This document shows, in pieces, positions 43,112 through 52,727 of a stretch of 64,000 nucleotides of DNA; the stretch's first letter is position 1; every line of letters starts with the position of its first letter. The translations under genes were made by a program, and so were the position numbers. The DNA lies in the NCBI GenBank assembly GCA_947493175.1, contig CANLQD010000004.1, positions 186,001 through 250,000 on the forward strand. Direction: 5' to 3'. This DNA comes from an uncultured Flavobacteriaceae bacterium. Lineage in GTDB: Bacteria > Bacteroidota > Bacteroidia > Flavobacteriales > Flavobacteriaceae. Under the pieces are notes generated by a model. The model was not told the DNA's origin, did not search any database, and worked only from the letters and a program-made list of their open reading frames with translations.

Positions 43112-43761
43112 TGGATAGAAGAAAAGCACTTAAAAATATGGGCCTCGCCATGGGGTATACTGTGGCTACCCCCACACTAGTCAGTTTAATGCAAGGTTGT
43201 AAGACCGAAAATGTGGTGGAATGGACACCGGATTTCTTTACGAAAGAGCAAGGGGCTGTTCTAGTACAATTGGTCGATATTATTTTGCCAAAAACCGATA
43301 CCCCATCAGCCTCCGAAATGCAGGTGCACCTGTTCATTGATCGTTTTGCCGATCAGGCTATGGAACCTGAACGAAAAGACTTCGTTAAAATGGTAACGGA
43401 AAAGTTTATGGGCAAGGCATTAAAAGAAGCCGGTGCCGAAAAGCTTACCGATATCGATACCAAACAGTTAGAGAAGACCTTGGGAGGATTATTGAAGATT
43501 TCAAAGGAAGCTCAGTTAAAGAATATGGAGGTGCTGGAGGCGTATAACGAAGAAGTAGCTTCTGGAAACGAAGATGCTGTACTAGATAACGATGTAGCTA
43601 GTTTCTCCTTTGCCAATATGCTCAGGGATATGACCATTTGGGGGTATAAGACCTCGGAATATGTCGGCGAGGAGGTTTTGGCATACCTTCCGATACCTGG
43701 GGAATACGTTGGATGTGGCGACGTGCAAGAATTAACCGGAGGCAAAGCCTGGTCTATGTAG
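43111..43761 (+). CDS. Gluconate 2-dehydrogenase subunit 3 / LacC-like small subunit
   Basis: 216 residues from the coupled ATG at 43111. The N-terminus MDRRKALKNMGLAMGYTVAT has an Arg pair and a hydrophobic stretch as in Tat signals, and a Cys in LMQGC (about 30) could be lipid-modified. The mature part is helical: FTKEQGAVLVQLVDIILPKTDTPSASE is the family hallmark. In characterised enzymes this subunit escorts the FAD large subunit and helps deliver it to the periplasm. A cytochrome c subunit, present in many such dehydrogenases, is not found in this window, so the electron acceptor is unknown. Confidence 0.92.
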   Translation: MDRRKALKNMGLAMGYTVATPTLVSLMQGCKTENVVEWTPDFFTKEQGAVLVQLVDIILPKTDTPSASEMQVHLFIDRFADQAMEPERKDFVKMVTEKFMGKALKEAGAEKLTDIDTKQLEKTLGGLLKISKEAQLKNMEVLEAYNEEVASGNEDAVLDNDVASFSFANMLRDMTIWGYKTSEYVGEEVLAYLPIPGEYVGCGDVQELTGGKAWSM

Positions 43762-43771
43762 GAATATATCC

Positions 43772-44689
43772 ATGAAAAGAAGAAGTTTTATACAAAAGAC
43801 TGCATTGACGACCGGAGCGCTTTCAGTTGGTAGCAGTTTGTCTTATGCCAAGCATAACCCAGTAGAAGGGCCTTTTCAATTTAAGTTGAAGTACGCCCCC
43901 CATTTGGGCATGTTCAAGCATCATGCAGGGGAAGACCCGATCGATCAGCTTAACTTCATGGCTGACCAAGGCTTTACCGCTTTTGAGGACAATGGTATGC
44001 GAACCCGTGAGGTAGCCTTACAGGAAAAGATGGCCAAGACGATGGAGGATCGCGGTCTTGAAATGGGCGTTTTTGTTGCACATGAGATTTATTGGAAAGA
44101 ACCGAACCTCGCTTCGGGAAATCAAGAGAAACGAACCGAATTTTTGGAATACATCAAAAAAGCGGTCGACGTTGCTAAACGTGTCAATGCTCGGTGGATG
44201 ACCGTCGTACCCGGTCATGTAGACCCTAGACAGTCGATGGGCTATCAAACGGCCCACGTAGTGGAGTCCCTAAAACAGGCCAGTGCTATCTTGGAGCCAC
44301 ACGATTTAACCATGGTGCTCGAACCTTTGAACTTTTTCAACCATCCGGGGCTATTTTTGACCCGCTCGCCCCAAGCCTATGAAATTTGCAAGGCAGTTGA
44401 TTCGCCCTCCTGTAAAATCTTGTTCGATATCTACCACCAACAAATTCAAGAAGGGAACTTAATACCCAATATGAAGGCTTGTTGGGATGAAATTGCCTAT
44501 ATACAAATTGGGGATAATCCAGGGAGAAAGGAACCGACCACAGGGGAAATCAATTACACCAATGTTTTTAAGTTCATTCACGAAAAAGGCTATGAGGGCA
44601 TCCTCGGAATGGAACATGGCAATTCTAGACCCGATAAAGGGGGGGAACAAGCGGTTATTGATGCCTACAAGAAGGTCGATTCCTTTTAA
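43772..44689 (+). CDS. Exported TIM-barrel protein, hydroxypyruvate isomerase-like
   Basis: 305 residues. Tat-like signal MKRRSFIQKTALTTGALSVG with cleavage near LSYAKH. The barrel is close to Hyi-type (hydroxypyruvate isomerase-like) proteins: GFTAFEDNGMRTREVALQ, MTVVPGHVDPRQ, and metal residues Glu (MVLEPLNFF), Asp (KILFDIYHQQ), His/Gln in YIQIGDNPGR and Glu (LGMEHGNS). It lies 10 bp after the small subunit, completing a three-gene operon. Being exported, it could act directly on the keto-product of the dehydrogenase in the periplasm. Confidence 0.91.
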   Translation: MKRRSFIQKTALTTGALSVGSSLSYAKHNPVEGPFQFKLKYAPHLGMFKHHAGEDPIDQLNFMADQGFTAFEDNGMRTREVALQEKMAKTMEDRGLEMGVFVAHEIYWKEPNLASGNQEKRTEFLEYIKKAVDVAKRVNARWMTVVPGHVDPRQSMGYQTAHVVESLKQASAILEPHDLTMVLEPLNFFNHPGLFLTRSPQAYEICKAVDSPSCKILFDIYHQQIQEGNLIPNMKACWDEIAYIQIGDNPGRKEPTTGEINYTNVFKFIHEKGYEGILGMEHGNSRPDKGGEQAVIDAYKKVDSF

Positions 44690-44702
44690 AACTTCTCTGC
44701 CT

Positions 44703-47213
44703 TCACTCTACCAATATTCGAATAGTTTTAAATTGCTCGTCGTAGCGCACACGAAGTAGGTAGTTCCCAGCAGGGAGCGCACCTACGGGTATGTTCAGTT
44801 CGTCCGTTTTCTGTGCGTTTTGTTTAGTTACCAGTTTTGCTTCAAGATTATATACTTGCACGTTAATTTCATCCTGCCTTTCGGAAAACGAAAGGGTAAC
44901 TGTTTCCGCAGGGGCAGGGTTGGGGTAGGCTACCACCTCTTTAATTACTCGAGGTCCTTCGGCGGATAAGCCCTCTGCCTCACCTTGATCGGCAGGGGCC
45001 TCGGTATTTTCACCTTCATTTTCATTGGGTGTTGCCGTTGTATCGCTATTGGTAATAGCAACACAACTAACGGGGTCTATACTTTCTAGATATAAACGGT
45101 CGTTCCAATTTTTGCCTTTCGGCGCTATAAAAACTGTCCATTTATAGCCTGCTGCTTCTATAGGGGTGGTTTCATCAATCTCTACTGCAATGCTGACGAT
45201 ACTGTCCCCTTTTGAAACTGTTTCGCGAACAGAGCCATAGTTTGCCCAAGGGGTTTTGTTTTGTTGAAAAATAACGACAATATCGCGTTCTTGTTTTGCC
45301 TGATACCGTATGTCAAGATTATAGGTATTTCCGGGGGAGACCTCTTCGGTAGCAGAGACAACCGATATAGAATCGTTATTTACGGTTTGCCCCGTTTCAT
45401 CTTCTGTATCGGTCCACCAAAGGTCACCGAAGGCTTCTATTTTGGAGTAGTCTTTACGCCAGGTAGCATACATATTTCCAACGATTCTCGTTACTCCTAT
45501 TGCAGCCGTTTGCCAACGATTGTAGTTGTCGTTTACATCTGCATCGTAAAAGGCGCCCAGTACCTGCTCAAAACCTTTGTCGGCAAAAAAATTGAGGGAC
45601 AGTGGCCCGAAATCGGTAATTTTCTGACCTTCCCACCAGGTTGCAATGATTACTTTTTCGGGGTCTAAAGTTGTCCATGACTCCGCTAGGGTGTTGTTTA
45701 CTTGATAGTAATTCTCCTCTGCGTTGTGGTTAGGGTCTACCATATCGTTCCAGAAATAGTATTGTGCGTCAGGGGCAACCTCTTCCAAATCCTTGAAAGC
45801 CTGTTGTATGCTTGCGGCCAAGGCCGCTCCCGAAGTCCCAAACTGGGTATCCGAGGGTTCCCAACCGCCTGTTCTGATTTCAGAGTAGTTGACCAAGTAT
45901 CCGTCGGGTTCATAAGTGTTTTTTAAACGCTCATGTATCATTCGCATACGGGCATATATCTCGGGATGATTCCAAGAACAGGACACTTGTCCGTTTGCGG
46001 TGGGGAGGGCATGGTACCCACTTATGGTCACGACCTCGTTCTCTTCGATACTACTTGCTTCCCCAATCAAGATCTTTGGTGCTCGATGATGGGTGTCGTA
46101 CTTGCCTGGAAAACCAGATTGACCTAGTTTTCCATCTATGGGGCGTTGTGCGTCCTTACCAAAACTCAAAGCGCTTCCATCTTCTCTTTTAATGGTTGTT
46201 GGAAGATCATCTCGATTAAGCCAGTTCAATACTGGGGTATCTAGGATGGTAACGTCATCCCACCAGATTTTTCCGCTACTGCCTCCAAAAAGTGATAGTC
46301 CTAAATTCACACGGGTCGCGTTGAGACTGTTAAAGGCTATTCGCATTTCTGTCCAGTCAAGGGTCAAGTTGTTCGGACGATTAAAATATACGCGAGAACC
46401 ATCCGCTTTCGGAGTAGATAAGCGCAAATTAGTGAGATTACGGTCTTTATTGTTTTCGTCACGCACAATGGCCAAAAGGTTTTGTGCGGTAAGATTTTCG
46501 GTCTTGATCCAGAAGCGTAGGGTGTATTGGTGAAAAGGTTTCACTTCAAAGTCTGTTATGATACGCGACATGGCGCCATTCTTGGCTTCAGCACGAAAAG
46601 AAGCACTGCCCGATCGTTTGATAGCCGTATCTACAAAGGTTCGACTTCCTGGTGCATCCTGAAATGTCCATCCTTCCGGAACATTATCGGAAGAACGCTC
46701 GAATCCCCCGTTAGGCACAGAAGCGGTACTCACAGGTTGAAGCTCGCCGTTAATTCTTCGTAAGGGCTGATTTTTGATAGGGTATCCTGTCGTAAGATCA
46801 ACATCGTCCGAAATTACAGAACCACAAAACCCCATAGTAATGGTCATGAACAGTAAATCCATATCACGTTCTTTAACGCCATCTACAAATTTTTGGGTCT
46901 CGTTCATCCAGCGATTTCCAGGGTCTTGCCCGATTCCGAACCGATTCAGTTTGGAATCTCCGTATAGTACCGTATTCGCCCCCTTTGCCTTGGCCCTGTC
47001 TACCAGTTCCAGGAGTTCATCGGCCGTGTCAACGACCATATTCGCTTGGATTTTCATAATTCGCACTTGGTTGGAACCGACGATGGAATCATACAGGGAA
47101 ATCGATTCATTTGTGGCACGAAATTCATGATTGCCTAAAAAAGGGGTGGTATGACCCAGAAGAATAAATACTGATATGATGATAAAGGTGCTTAGAATTG
47201 TAGTTGTTTTCAT
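44703..47213 (-). CDS. Large T9SS-exported protein with CBM-like domain and split barrel-like segments
   Basis: 836 residues. Signal peptide at the N-terminus (FIIISVFILLGHT), and a type A T9SS sorting domain at the C-terminus (VVAYPNPAPAETVTLSFSER through GALPAGNYLLRVRYDEQFK). Between about 160 and 325 lies a galactose-binding-like/CBM4-9-type sandwich (GGFERSSDNVPEGWTFQD; YTLRFWIKTEN; GKIWWDDVTILD). Around it are segments like a glycosidase TIM barrel: residues 55-150 (GANTVLYGDSKLNRFG) and about 375-600 (YLVNYSEIRTGGW, YYFWNDMVDPNHN, VIIATWWEG). Thus the CBM seems inserted into the barrel. A second sandwich (about 620-730) precedes an acidic, Glu-rich linker. I cannot name a GH family. It is convergent with the GMC 2 operon. 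Confidence 0.82.
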   Translation of the reverse strand: MKTTTILSTFIIISVFILLGHTTPFLGNHEFRATNESISLYDSIVGSNQVRIMKIQANMVVDTADELLELVDRAKAKGANTVLYGDSKLNRFGIGQDPGNRWMNETQKFVDGVKERDMDLLFMTITMGFCGSVISDDVDLTTGYPIKNQPLRRINGELQPVSTASVPNGGFERSSDNVPEGWTFQDAPGSRTFVDTAIKRSGSASFRAEAKNGAMSRIITDFEVKPFHQYTLRFWIKTENLTAQNLLAIVRDENNKDRNLTNLRLSTPKADGSRVYFNRPNNLTLDWTEMRIAFNSLNATRVNLGLSLFGGSSGKIWWDDVTILDTPVLNWLNRDDLPTTIKREDGSALSFGKDAQRPIDGKLGQSGFPGKYDTHHRAPKILIGEASSIEENEVVTISGYHALPTANGQVSCSWNHPEIYARMRMIHERLKNTYEPDGYLVNYSEIRTGGWEPSDTQFGTSGAALAASIQQAFKDLEEVAPDAQYYFWNDMVDPNHNAEENYYQVNNTLAESWTTLDPEKVIIATWWEGQKITDFGPLSLNFFADKGFEQVLGAFYDADVNDNYNRWQTAAIGVTRIVGNMYATWRKDYSKIEAFGDLWWTDTEDETGQTVNNDSISVVSATEEVSPGNTYNLDIRYQAKQERDIVVIFQQNKTPWANYGSVRETVSKGDSIVSIAVEIDETTPIEAAGYKWTVFIAPKGKNWNDRLYLESIDPVSCVAITNSDTTATPNENEGENTEAPADQGEAEGLSAEGPRVIKEVVAYPNPAPAETVTLSFSERQDEINVQVYNLEAKLVTKQNAQKTDELNIPVGALPAGNYLLRVRYDEQFKTIRILVE

Positions 47214-48004
47214 GTGTATGGGGTTTTTAGTAATTATTCTTTAAGAAATTAATGAGTGATAAGTTGCTTTTAGATATATTCTTTGGTATTATGAAGTGTT
47301 ATATGGCAGATGTAACCTGTTAGAGGGGGCATTGAGTAGGTTGGCTTCTATGGTGTCGTCATGACACGGAAACTTCTTCGCGCAGAGGTTACCTGTAACA
47401 TCTTTTCCCTGGCTAAATGCCCTAAGATGCAGCGGCTGCCATCGTTGGGCTTTTAGATATGCAAGGGTGCCATAACGAAAAAATAAGAAGAACCACCGTT
47501 CATTGAAGTTCCTAAAAGGATGAAGCCTCATACATACGATTTTTGGAGTTATACCTATATCATCAGCGTGACCATGGGATGTGGTGAATGCCAAACTTGA
47601 TTTGAAATCTGAAAATGTTTTGTATCTGGAAGGGTGGAGCTTCCCAGTGGTTCGAGAAACGGTACATTATGCCGATAGTACCTTTTGAGAAATTAAAAAA
47701 AGAAATTAGCCGAATTCATAGATGGCTATCAAAAACGACCTACCATTGGTGTAAACCATCGGTAGTCGCATTTGAGAATAAGGGGAAAGCAAAGTAGGTA
47801 GTTCAGGGGTCAATAACGTGCTGTACATAATCGATACACTATTTTAGGTTAAAATATGTATCAAGTTGGTGGCTTGGGGCCAAAAAAGGTGGTCTTTTGC
47901 AATTGTCTTTCAACCACTGCTTTTTAGATACGAAAAAACAACCGCATGTAGACGTTTAAAAACGGAAATGATCGATGAAATGCACGTTTTTGCCAAAAAG
48001 AACT
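47214..48004. other. Gene-poor region of about 0.8 kb
   Basis: Short frames at 47289-47594 (minus) and 47615-47797 (plus) have no recognisable domain and irregular composition (runs of Trp, His, Lys), so I do not call them genes. The first about 100 bp should hold the promoter of the minus-strand T9SS gene. An imperfect hairpin is centred near 47750 (CTACCATTGGT/ACCATCGGTAG). Nothing else is evident. Confidence 0.5.
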
Positions 48005-48005
48005 G

Positions 48006-48033
48006 AAAAAGCGGTTGTTTATGGCAACCGCTT
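48006..48033 (-). terminator. Rho-independent terminator after trpB-like gene
   Basis: On the minus strand a 9-bp stem AAGCGGTTG/CAACCGCTT with a 7-nt loop is followed by a T run. It lies 46 bp beyond the stop codon. Confidence 0.83.
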
Positions 48034-48079
48034 GTCTAGGTGAGTATGTTTTAAACGTGAGCGTTATGCTTCGTTGTTT

Positions 48080-49450
48080 TTACGGACTAGGAATTTCCGG
48101 GGTATTCAATCGGCCTATAGAGGCGTTGATTTCTTCCTGCGACAATTCATGTTTAACAATAGTACCTTCAAAGTAATCATCGTAGGCTTTCATATCAAAG
48201 TTTCCATGACCGCATAGGTTAAATAGAATAGTTTTAGAAATACCTTCTTCCTTACATTTTTTGGCTTCGGCGATGACGGTAGCAATCCCATGGGTCGCTT
48301 CCGGCGCTGGAATAATGCCCTCGGTTTTTGCAAAAAGTATACCCGCATCGAATACCTCTAGATTGTTATGGGCTATGGCTTCGATTAATTGGTCTTTGAG
48401 CAACTGGCTTACGATGACCCCGGCACCGTGATAGCGTAAACCGCCCGCGTGGATAGGGGCAGGTACAAAATCATGTCCCAATGTATACATGGGTAGCAAG
48501 GGTGTCATGCCACCGGTATCCCCAAAATCGTATCGAAATACACCACGAGTCAGCTTTGGGCATGAGGTAGGCTCGCTTGCAATGCAGCGAATGTTATGAC
48601 CTTCATCAAAATTTAGCCGTAAAAAGGGAAATGCCAAGCCGGCAAAATTTGAACCACCTCCGAAGGGGGCAATAACAATATCGGGCATATCTCCCGCCTT
48701 TTCCATTTGCTTAATGGCCTCTTGGCCAATGACCGTTTGGTGTAGTTTTACATGATTTAATACACTGCCAAGGGCATATTTGGTATCTTCCCTTTGTGCG
48801 GCCATCTCGACCGCTTCCGAAATGGCAATACCTAAAGATCCTGGGCTGTCTGGATCCTGGGCCAGAATTTTTCTACCTGCCTCGGTCAAATCGGTGGGGG
48901 AGGCATAGACATTGGCGCCCCAAGCATTCATCATTGATTTGCGGTAGGGTTTGTGGTGGTAAGAGAGTTTTACCATATATACGTCACAGTCAATGCCAAA
49001 GTGTTGGCAGGCAAAACTTAGGGCGCTGCCCCATTGACCGGCTCCGGTTTCGGTGGTTATTCGTTTGATTCCTTCCTGTTTATTGTAGTATGCCTGAGGA
49101 ACCGCTGTATTAGGTTTATGCGAACCAGACGGACTCACCCCCTCATATTTATAATAGATTTTTGCAGGGGTATCGAGTGCTTTTTCCAAACCATAAGCTC
49201 GATACAATGGGGTAGGGCGCCAGAGTGAATAAATGTTACGAACCTCATCGGGGATGCTGATCCATTTATCGAGACTTACCTCTTGTTCTATTAGCGCCAT
49301 GGGAAATAGAGGGGTGAGCGCTTCAGGTCCGATCGGTTCTAAAGTGCCCGGATGCAAGGGAGGCAATGGTTTATTAGGCATATCAGCTATGATATTGTAC
49401 CAATTTTCTGGAATTTCGTTTTCTTCGAGGGTGAATTTTCGCTGTCGCAT
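48080..49450 (-). CDS. trpB: TrpB-like PLP-dependent enzyme (TrpB2 type)
   Basis: 456 residues. PLP enzyme of the tryptophan synthase beta family, second type. The PLP lysine lies in GSHKPNTAVPQAYY (about 130), the gatekeeping Glu region reads TTETGAGQWGSALS, and the phosphate-binding loop is APFGGGSNFAGLA. The N-terminal extension (about 90 residues, WYNIIADMPNKPLPPLHPGT) and GVSPSGSHK distinguish TrpB2 from TrpB1, which is about 400 residues. TrpB2 can make Trp from serine and indole, sometimes from O-phosphoserine. No trpA or other trp genes are next to it; it is monocistronic, fitting an indole-salvage role. Confidence 0.9.
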   Translation of the reverse strand: MRQRKFTLEENEIPENWYNIIADMPNKPLPPLHPGTLEPIGPEALTPLFPMALIEQEVSLDKWISIPDEVRNIYSLWRPTPLYRAYGLEKALDTPAKIYYKYEGVSPSGSHKPNTAVPQAYYNKQEGIKRITTETGAGQWGSALSFACQHFGIDCDVYMVKLSYHHKPYRKSMMNAWGANVYASPTDLTEAGRKILAQDPDSPGSLGIAISEAVEMAAQREDTKYALGSVLNHVKLHQTVIGQEAIKQMEKAGDMPDIVIAPFGGGSNFAGLAFPFLRLNFDEGHNIRCIASEPTSCPKLTRGVFRYDFGDTGGMTPLLPMYTLGHDFVPAPIHAGGLRYHGAGVIVSQLLKDQLIEAIAHNNLEVFDAGILFAKTEGIIPAPEATHGIATVIAEAKKCKEEGISKTILFNLCGHGNFDMKAYDDYFEGTIVKHELSQEEINASIGRLNTPEIPSP

Positions 49451-49640
49451 CGCTAGTATTTTAACATAAGTGTTAAATATAAGAAATGCACTGGTACTTC
49501 TGATGTTCCGTTGGCCGAAGAAAATTGCCGTTTATCGGATTTTTTTCAGATGCTGCGCGCTTCATCGAGTTTTTTTACACTTTTCGATATACTGCATACT
49601 ACAGGAATAAGATATCGCTTTTAGGCCCCGTTTCTATAAT

Positions 49641-49757
49641 ATGACCCCCTATATCTACTTACTTATCGGCTATTTGACCTTGTTTTTGATTTCAAAAGCT
49701 TCTTACCGTTTTTATAAAAGAAAATTCACAGGCATCGAAAACTCCGAAGCATTATAG
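49641..49757 (+). CDS. Small ORF, 38-aa putative membrane peptide
   Basis: ATG to TAG, 38 codons: one hydrophobic helix (MTPYIYLLIGYLTLFLIS) then a basic tail (YRFYKRKFTGIENSEAL). Positive residues after the helix suggest an inner-membrane peptide with a cytoplasmic C-terminus. No Shine-Dalgarno is seen, which is normal here. It lies in a 790-bp gap between trpB2 and nrdA together with another tiny ORF. Coding status is unproven. Confidence 0.4.
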   Translation: MTPYIYLLIGYLTLFLISKASYRFYKRKFTGIENSEAL

Positions 49758-49985
49758 TCTTTGGACCTCAACATTTAGAACGAGCTGTCGTGGAAGAAAG
49801 ATTTTCCAAGATCCGGTTGTTTTTGAATTAGCCGTGACCTTTCAATATCTTAATTATTTTATAATTAAATGGCAGAATTATACGTATTCCGTAATTTTAA
49901 CGTTACCAAATTATTATGTACGTAATCTTTTTTGACGTTTTTGTCGTATCTATCTAAAGATTATTTTACAAAAAGGGGCATACAC

Positions 49986-50069
49986 ATGGACAAACATCTT
50001 GCCATATTGATGATTTATATTGCCGCATACGCTTTTGCATTGGCCTTGAAGCCTTACATTAATAAATAG
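49986..50069 (+). CDS. Small ORF, 27-aa putative membrane peptide
   Basis: 27 codons starting MDKHLAILMIYIAAYAFALA and ending LKPYINK: almost all one hydrophobic helix. AAAAAGGGG lies 9-13 nt before the ATG and is Shine-Dalgarno-like, which is unusual in this group and supports translation. A strong terminator follows about 110 bp downstream. Function unknown; may be a subunit-like peptide of a larger membrane complex or a regulator. Confidence 0.42.
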   Translation: MDKHLAILMIYIAAYAFALALKPYINK

Positions 50070-50178
50070 GATTTACTTCTTTTTTTGCAAAACGTTCCTC
50101 CCAGGTGCTACAGTCGATAGGTACCCTGGGTCCCTATGGTTTACACCAAACTTTTAGAATACAATTTATAATAAAAAG

Positions 50179-50206
50179 AAAACCCCGACCTAGGTCGGGG
50201 TTTTTT
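50179..50206. terminator. Terminator downstream of nrdA
   Basis: The inverted repeat AAAACCCCGA/TCGGGGTTTT around CCTAGG, with T tracts usable on both strands, ends the nrdBA transcript (minus) 35 bp beyond the stop codon and any plus-strand transcript from the small ORFs. Confidence 0.9.
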
Positions 50207-50240
50207 ATCATATAGACAAAATTTGGTTTGCAATGTGTTA

Positions 50241-52727
50241 TTAGGAACCACACATTAAACAATCGTCATCGGCTTGTCCTTCCTTTGCCTTAGCGATCAT
50301 CGCTTTCATCTCTTCTGGTGTCATCGGTTGTATATCCACTTCTGTCTGTGGTGCAACCGGTGTAGTCTGTACCTGCATCCCGGATGCCTCAGCGACTGAA
50401 GGGGTAGCGGCAGCAACTTCTGCTTCGGCGGCTACGCTGGTAGGCATTTCCTTTTTCTTGGTATTGTCCAAGGTGAACTTGATAGCATCAACAGCCGCTT
50501 TGGTGCGTAAGTAGTACATGCCCGTTTTTAAGCCGCTTTTCCACGCATAGAAATGCATAGAAGTCAATTTGGCATAGTTGGCATTTTCCATAAAGAGATT
50601 CAATGATTGGCTTTGATCAATGAAGTAACCTCGCTGACGCGACATATCGATAATATCCTTCATGCTGAGCTCCCATACCGTTTTGTATAGATCTCTAATG
50701 TCTTGTGGAATGGTCTCGATATGCTGAATAGATCCGTTGGCACGCATCAATTCTTGTTTCATATTTTCGTTCCATAGGCCCAAGGCAACTAAATCTTCCA
50801 ATAAGTGTTTGTTAACAACGATAAACTCACCCGACAATACGCGACGCGTGTAAATGTTGGAAGTATATGGCTCAAAACATTCGTTGTTGCCCAATATTTG
50901 AGAGGTAGATGCGGTAGGCATCGGGGCTACTAACAAGGAGTTGCGTACACCATTTTTCTTGATGTCTTTTCGCAATTTGGCCCAATCCCATCGTCCGGAG
51001 AGTTCTTCATCCTTAATGTTCCAAAGATTGTGTTGAAACTCTCCCTGTGAAATTGGAGAACCTTCATACGAGGAATAGGTGCCTTCGGTTTTGGCCAATT
51101 CCATAGAGGCGGTTACGGCAGCAAAGTAAAGGGTTTCAAATATTTCTTGGTTCAGTTGCTTGGCTTCATCGCTCGTGAAGGGTAACCGAAGCATTATAAA
51201 GGTATCGGCCAAACCTTGTACACCTAATCCTATGGGACGGTGGCGCATATTGGAATTTTCTGCCTCCTTGACGGGATAATAGTTTCGGTCGATGACCTTG
51301 TTCAGGTTTTTGGTAACACGTTTTGTGACCTTGAACAGTTCTTTATGATCGAACGCCCCATTTTTGACAAACATGGGCAGGGCTATGGATGCCAGGTTAC
51401 ATACGGCAATTTCATCTGGAGAGGTATACTCCATAATCTCGGTACAAAGGTTCGAAGAACGAATGGTACCTAGGTTTTTTTGATTGCTCTTTCGGTTTGC
51501 GGCATCTTTGTATAACATGTAGGGGGTTCCGGTCTCAATTTGTGACTCGAGTATTTTCTCCCAAAGCTCTCGGGCCTTTACAGTTTTTCGGCCCTTACCT
51601 TCTGATTCGTATTTTAGGTATAACGCCTCGAATTCCTCGCTGTGCGAGCTGAAAAGATTCGGACATTCGTTAGGACACATCAATGTCCAGTTTTCATTGG
51701 CCTCTACCCTTTTCATGAATAAATCTGGAATCCACATTGCATAGAAAAGGTCCCGTGCGCGCATTTCTTCCTTGCCATGATTCTTTTTTAAATCCAAGAA
51801 CTCATAGATATCAGCATGCCACGGCTCCATATAAATGGCAAAGCTTCCCTTTCTTTTCCCACCTCCTTGATCTACGTAGCGAGCCGTATCGTTGAATACG
51901 CGTAGCATCGGTACCACACCATTCGAGGTTCCGTTGGTGCCGCCAATGTAAGATCCTGTCGCGCGTATATTATGAATAGATAGCCCTATGCCTCCCGCAG
52001 ATTGGGAAATTTTGGCGGTATTTTTTAAGGTGTCATAAATACCATCGATGCTATCCTCTTTCATGGCCAGTAAAAAGCAGGAAGACATTTGAGGTTTTGG
52101 GGTGCCCGAATTGAACAAGGTCGGGGTGGCGTGTGTGAAATACTTTTTGGACATGAGCTCATAGGTCTCGATCGCTGCATCGAGGTCGTCTACGTGGATA
52201 CCCACCGAAACGCGCATCAACATGTGCTGTGGCCGTTCTGCGATTTTCCCGTTCAATTTTAATAGATAAGAGCGTTCCAAGGTCTTAAAACCGAAATAGT
52301 CGTAGCCAAAATCACGGTTATAAATGATAGTGGAATCAAGGCGTTCAGCATTTTCAGAAATTACTTTGTATACCTCATCCGATAGTAGGGGCGCTTCTTT
52401 CCCTGTTCTAGGGTTTACGTACTGATAGAGATCTTTCATCGTTTCGGAAAACGATTTTTTGGTATTCTTATGCAGATTGGAGACGGAAATACGTGCCGCC
52501 AACTTCGCATAGTCTGGGTGAGTGGTGGTCATGGTCGCCGCGATTTCGGCCGCTAAATTGTCCAGCTCCGACGTCGTTACACCATCATACAGGCCTTCGA
52601 TAACCCGCATTGCGACTTTTAAGGGGTCTACCAGCCCATTAAGGCCGTAACATAACTTTCTTACGCGAGCAGTAATTTTGTCGAACATGACCTGCTCTTT
52701 TCTTCCATCTCTTTTGATTACATACAT
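50241..52727 (-). CDS. nrdA: Ribonucleoside-diphosphate reductase, alpha subunit (class Ia)
   Basis: 828 residues. Catalytic subunit reducing NDPs to dNDPs. An ATP-cone ([20 protein letters not shown]) sits at the N-terminus and gives allosteric activity control. Active-site residues are visible: Cys in [12 protein letters not shown], the N-x-C-x-E set in [10 protein letters not shown], and Cys in [13 protein letters not shown]; the C-terminal redox pair is CLMCGS at the very end. About 90 residues before the tail are an Ala/Pro/Val-rich flexible linker. It follows nrdB by 135 bp on the minus strand. The order nrdB-nrdA reverses the E. coli order and is usual in Bacteroidetes. Confidence 0.97.
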   Translation of the reverse strand: MYVIKRDGRKEQVMFDKITARVRKLCYGLNGLVDPLKVAMRVIEGLYDGVTTSELDNLAAEIAATMTTTHPDYAKLAARISVSNLHKNTKKSFSETMKDLYQYVNPRTGKEAPLLSDEVYKVISENAERLDSTIIYNRDFGYDYFGFKTLERSYLLKLNGKIAERPQHMLMRVSVGIHVDDLDAAIETYELMSKKYFTHATPTLFNSGTPKPQMSSCFLLAMKEDSIDGIYDTLKNTAKISQSAGGIGLSIHNIRATGSYIGGTNGTSNGVVPMLRVFNDTARYVDQGGGKRKGSFAIYMEPWHADIYEFLDLKKNHGKEEMRARDLFYAMWIPDLFMKRVEANENWTLMCPNECPNLFSSHSEEFEALYLKYESEGKGRKTVKARELWEKILESQIETGTPYMLYKDAANRKSNQKNLGTIRSSNLCTEIMEYTSPDEIAVCNLASIALPMFVKNGAFDHKELFKVTKRVTKNLNKVIDRNYYPVKEAENSNMRHRPIGLGVQGLADTFIMLRLPFTSDEAKQLNQEIFETLYFAAVTASMELAKTEGTYSSYEGSPISQGEFQHNLWNIKDEELSGRWDWAKLRKDIKKNGVRNSLLVAPMPTASTSQILGNNECFEPYTSNIYTRRVLSGEFIVVNKHLLEDLVALGLWNENMKQELMRANGSIQHIETIPQDIRDLYKTVWELSMKDIIDMSRQRGYFIDQSQSLNLFMENANYAKLTSMHFYAWKSGLKTGMYYLRTKAAVDAIKFTLDNTKKKEMPTSVAAEAEVAAATPSVAEASGMQVQTTPVAPQTEVDIQPMTPEEMKAMIAKAKEGQADDDCLMCGS

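Noticed and set aside
47289..47797. ORFs of 101 (minus) and 60 (plus) codons upstream of the T9SS gene
   Set aside because: Unusual amino-acid composition, no recognisable domain or secondary-structure pattern; likely chance frames.
49461..49476. Palindrome TTAACATAAGTGTTAA just upstream of trpB2
   Set aside because: Short AT-rich palindromes arise by chance in this genome; no regulator or second copy supports it.
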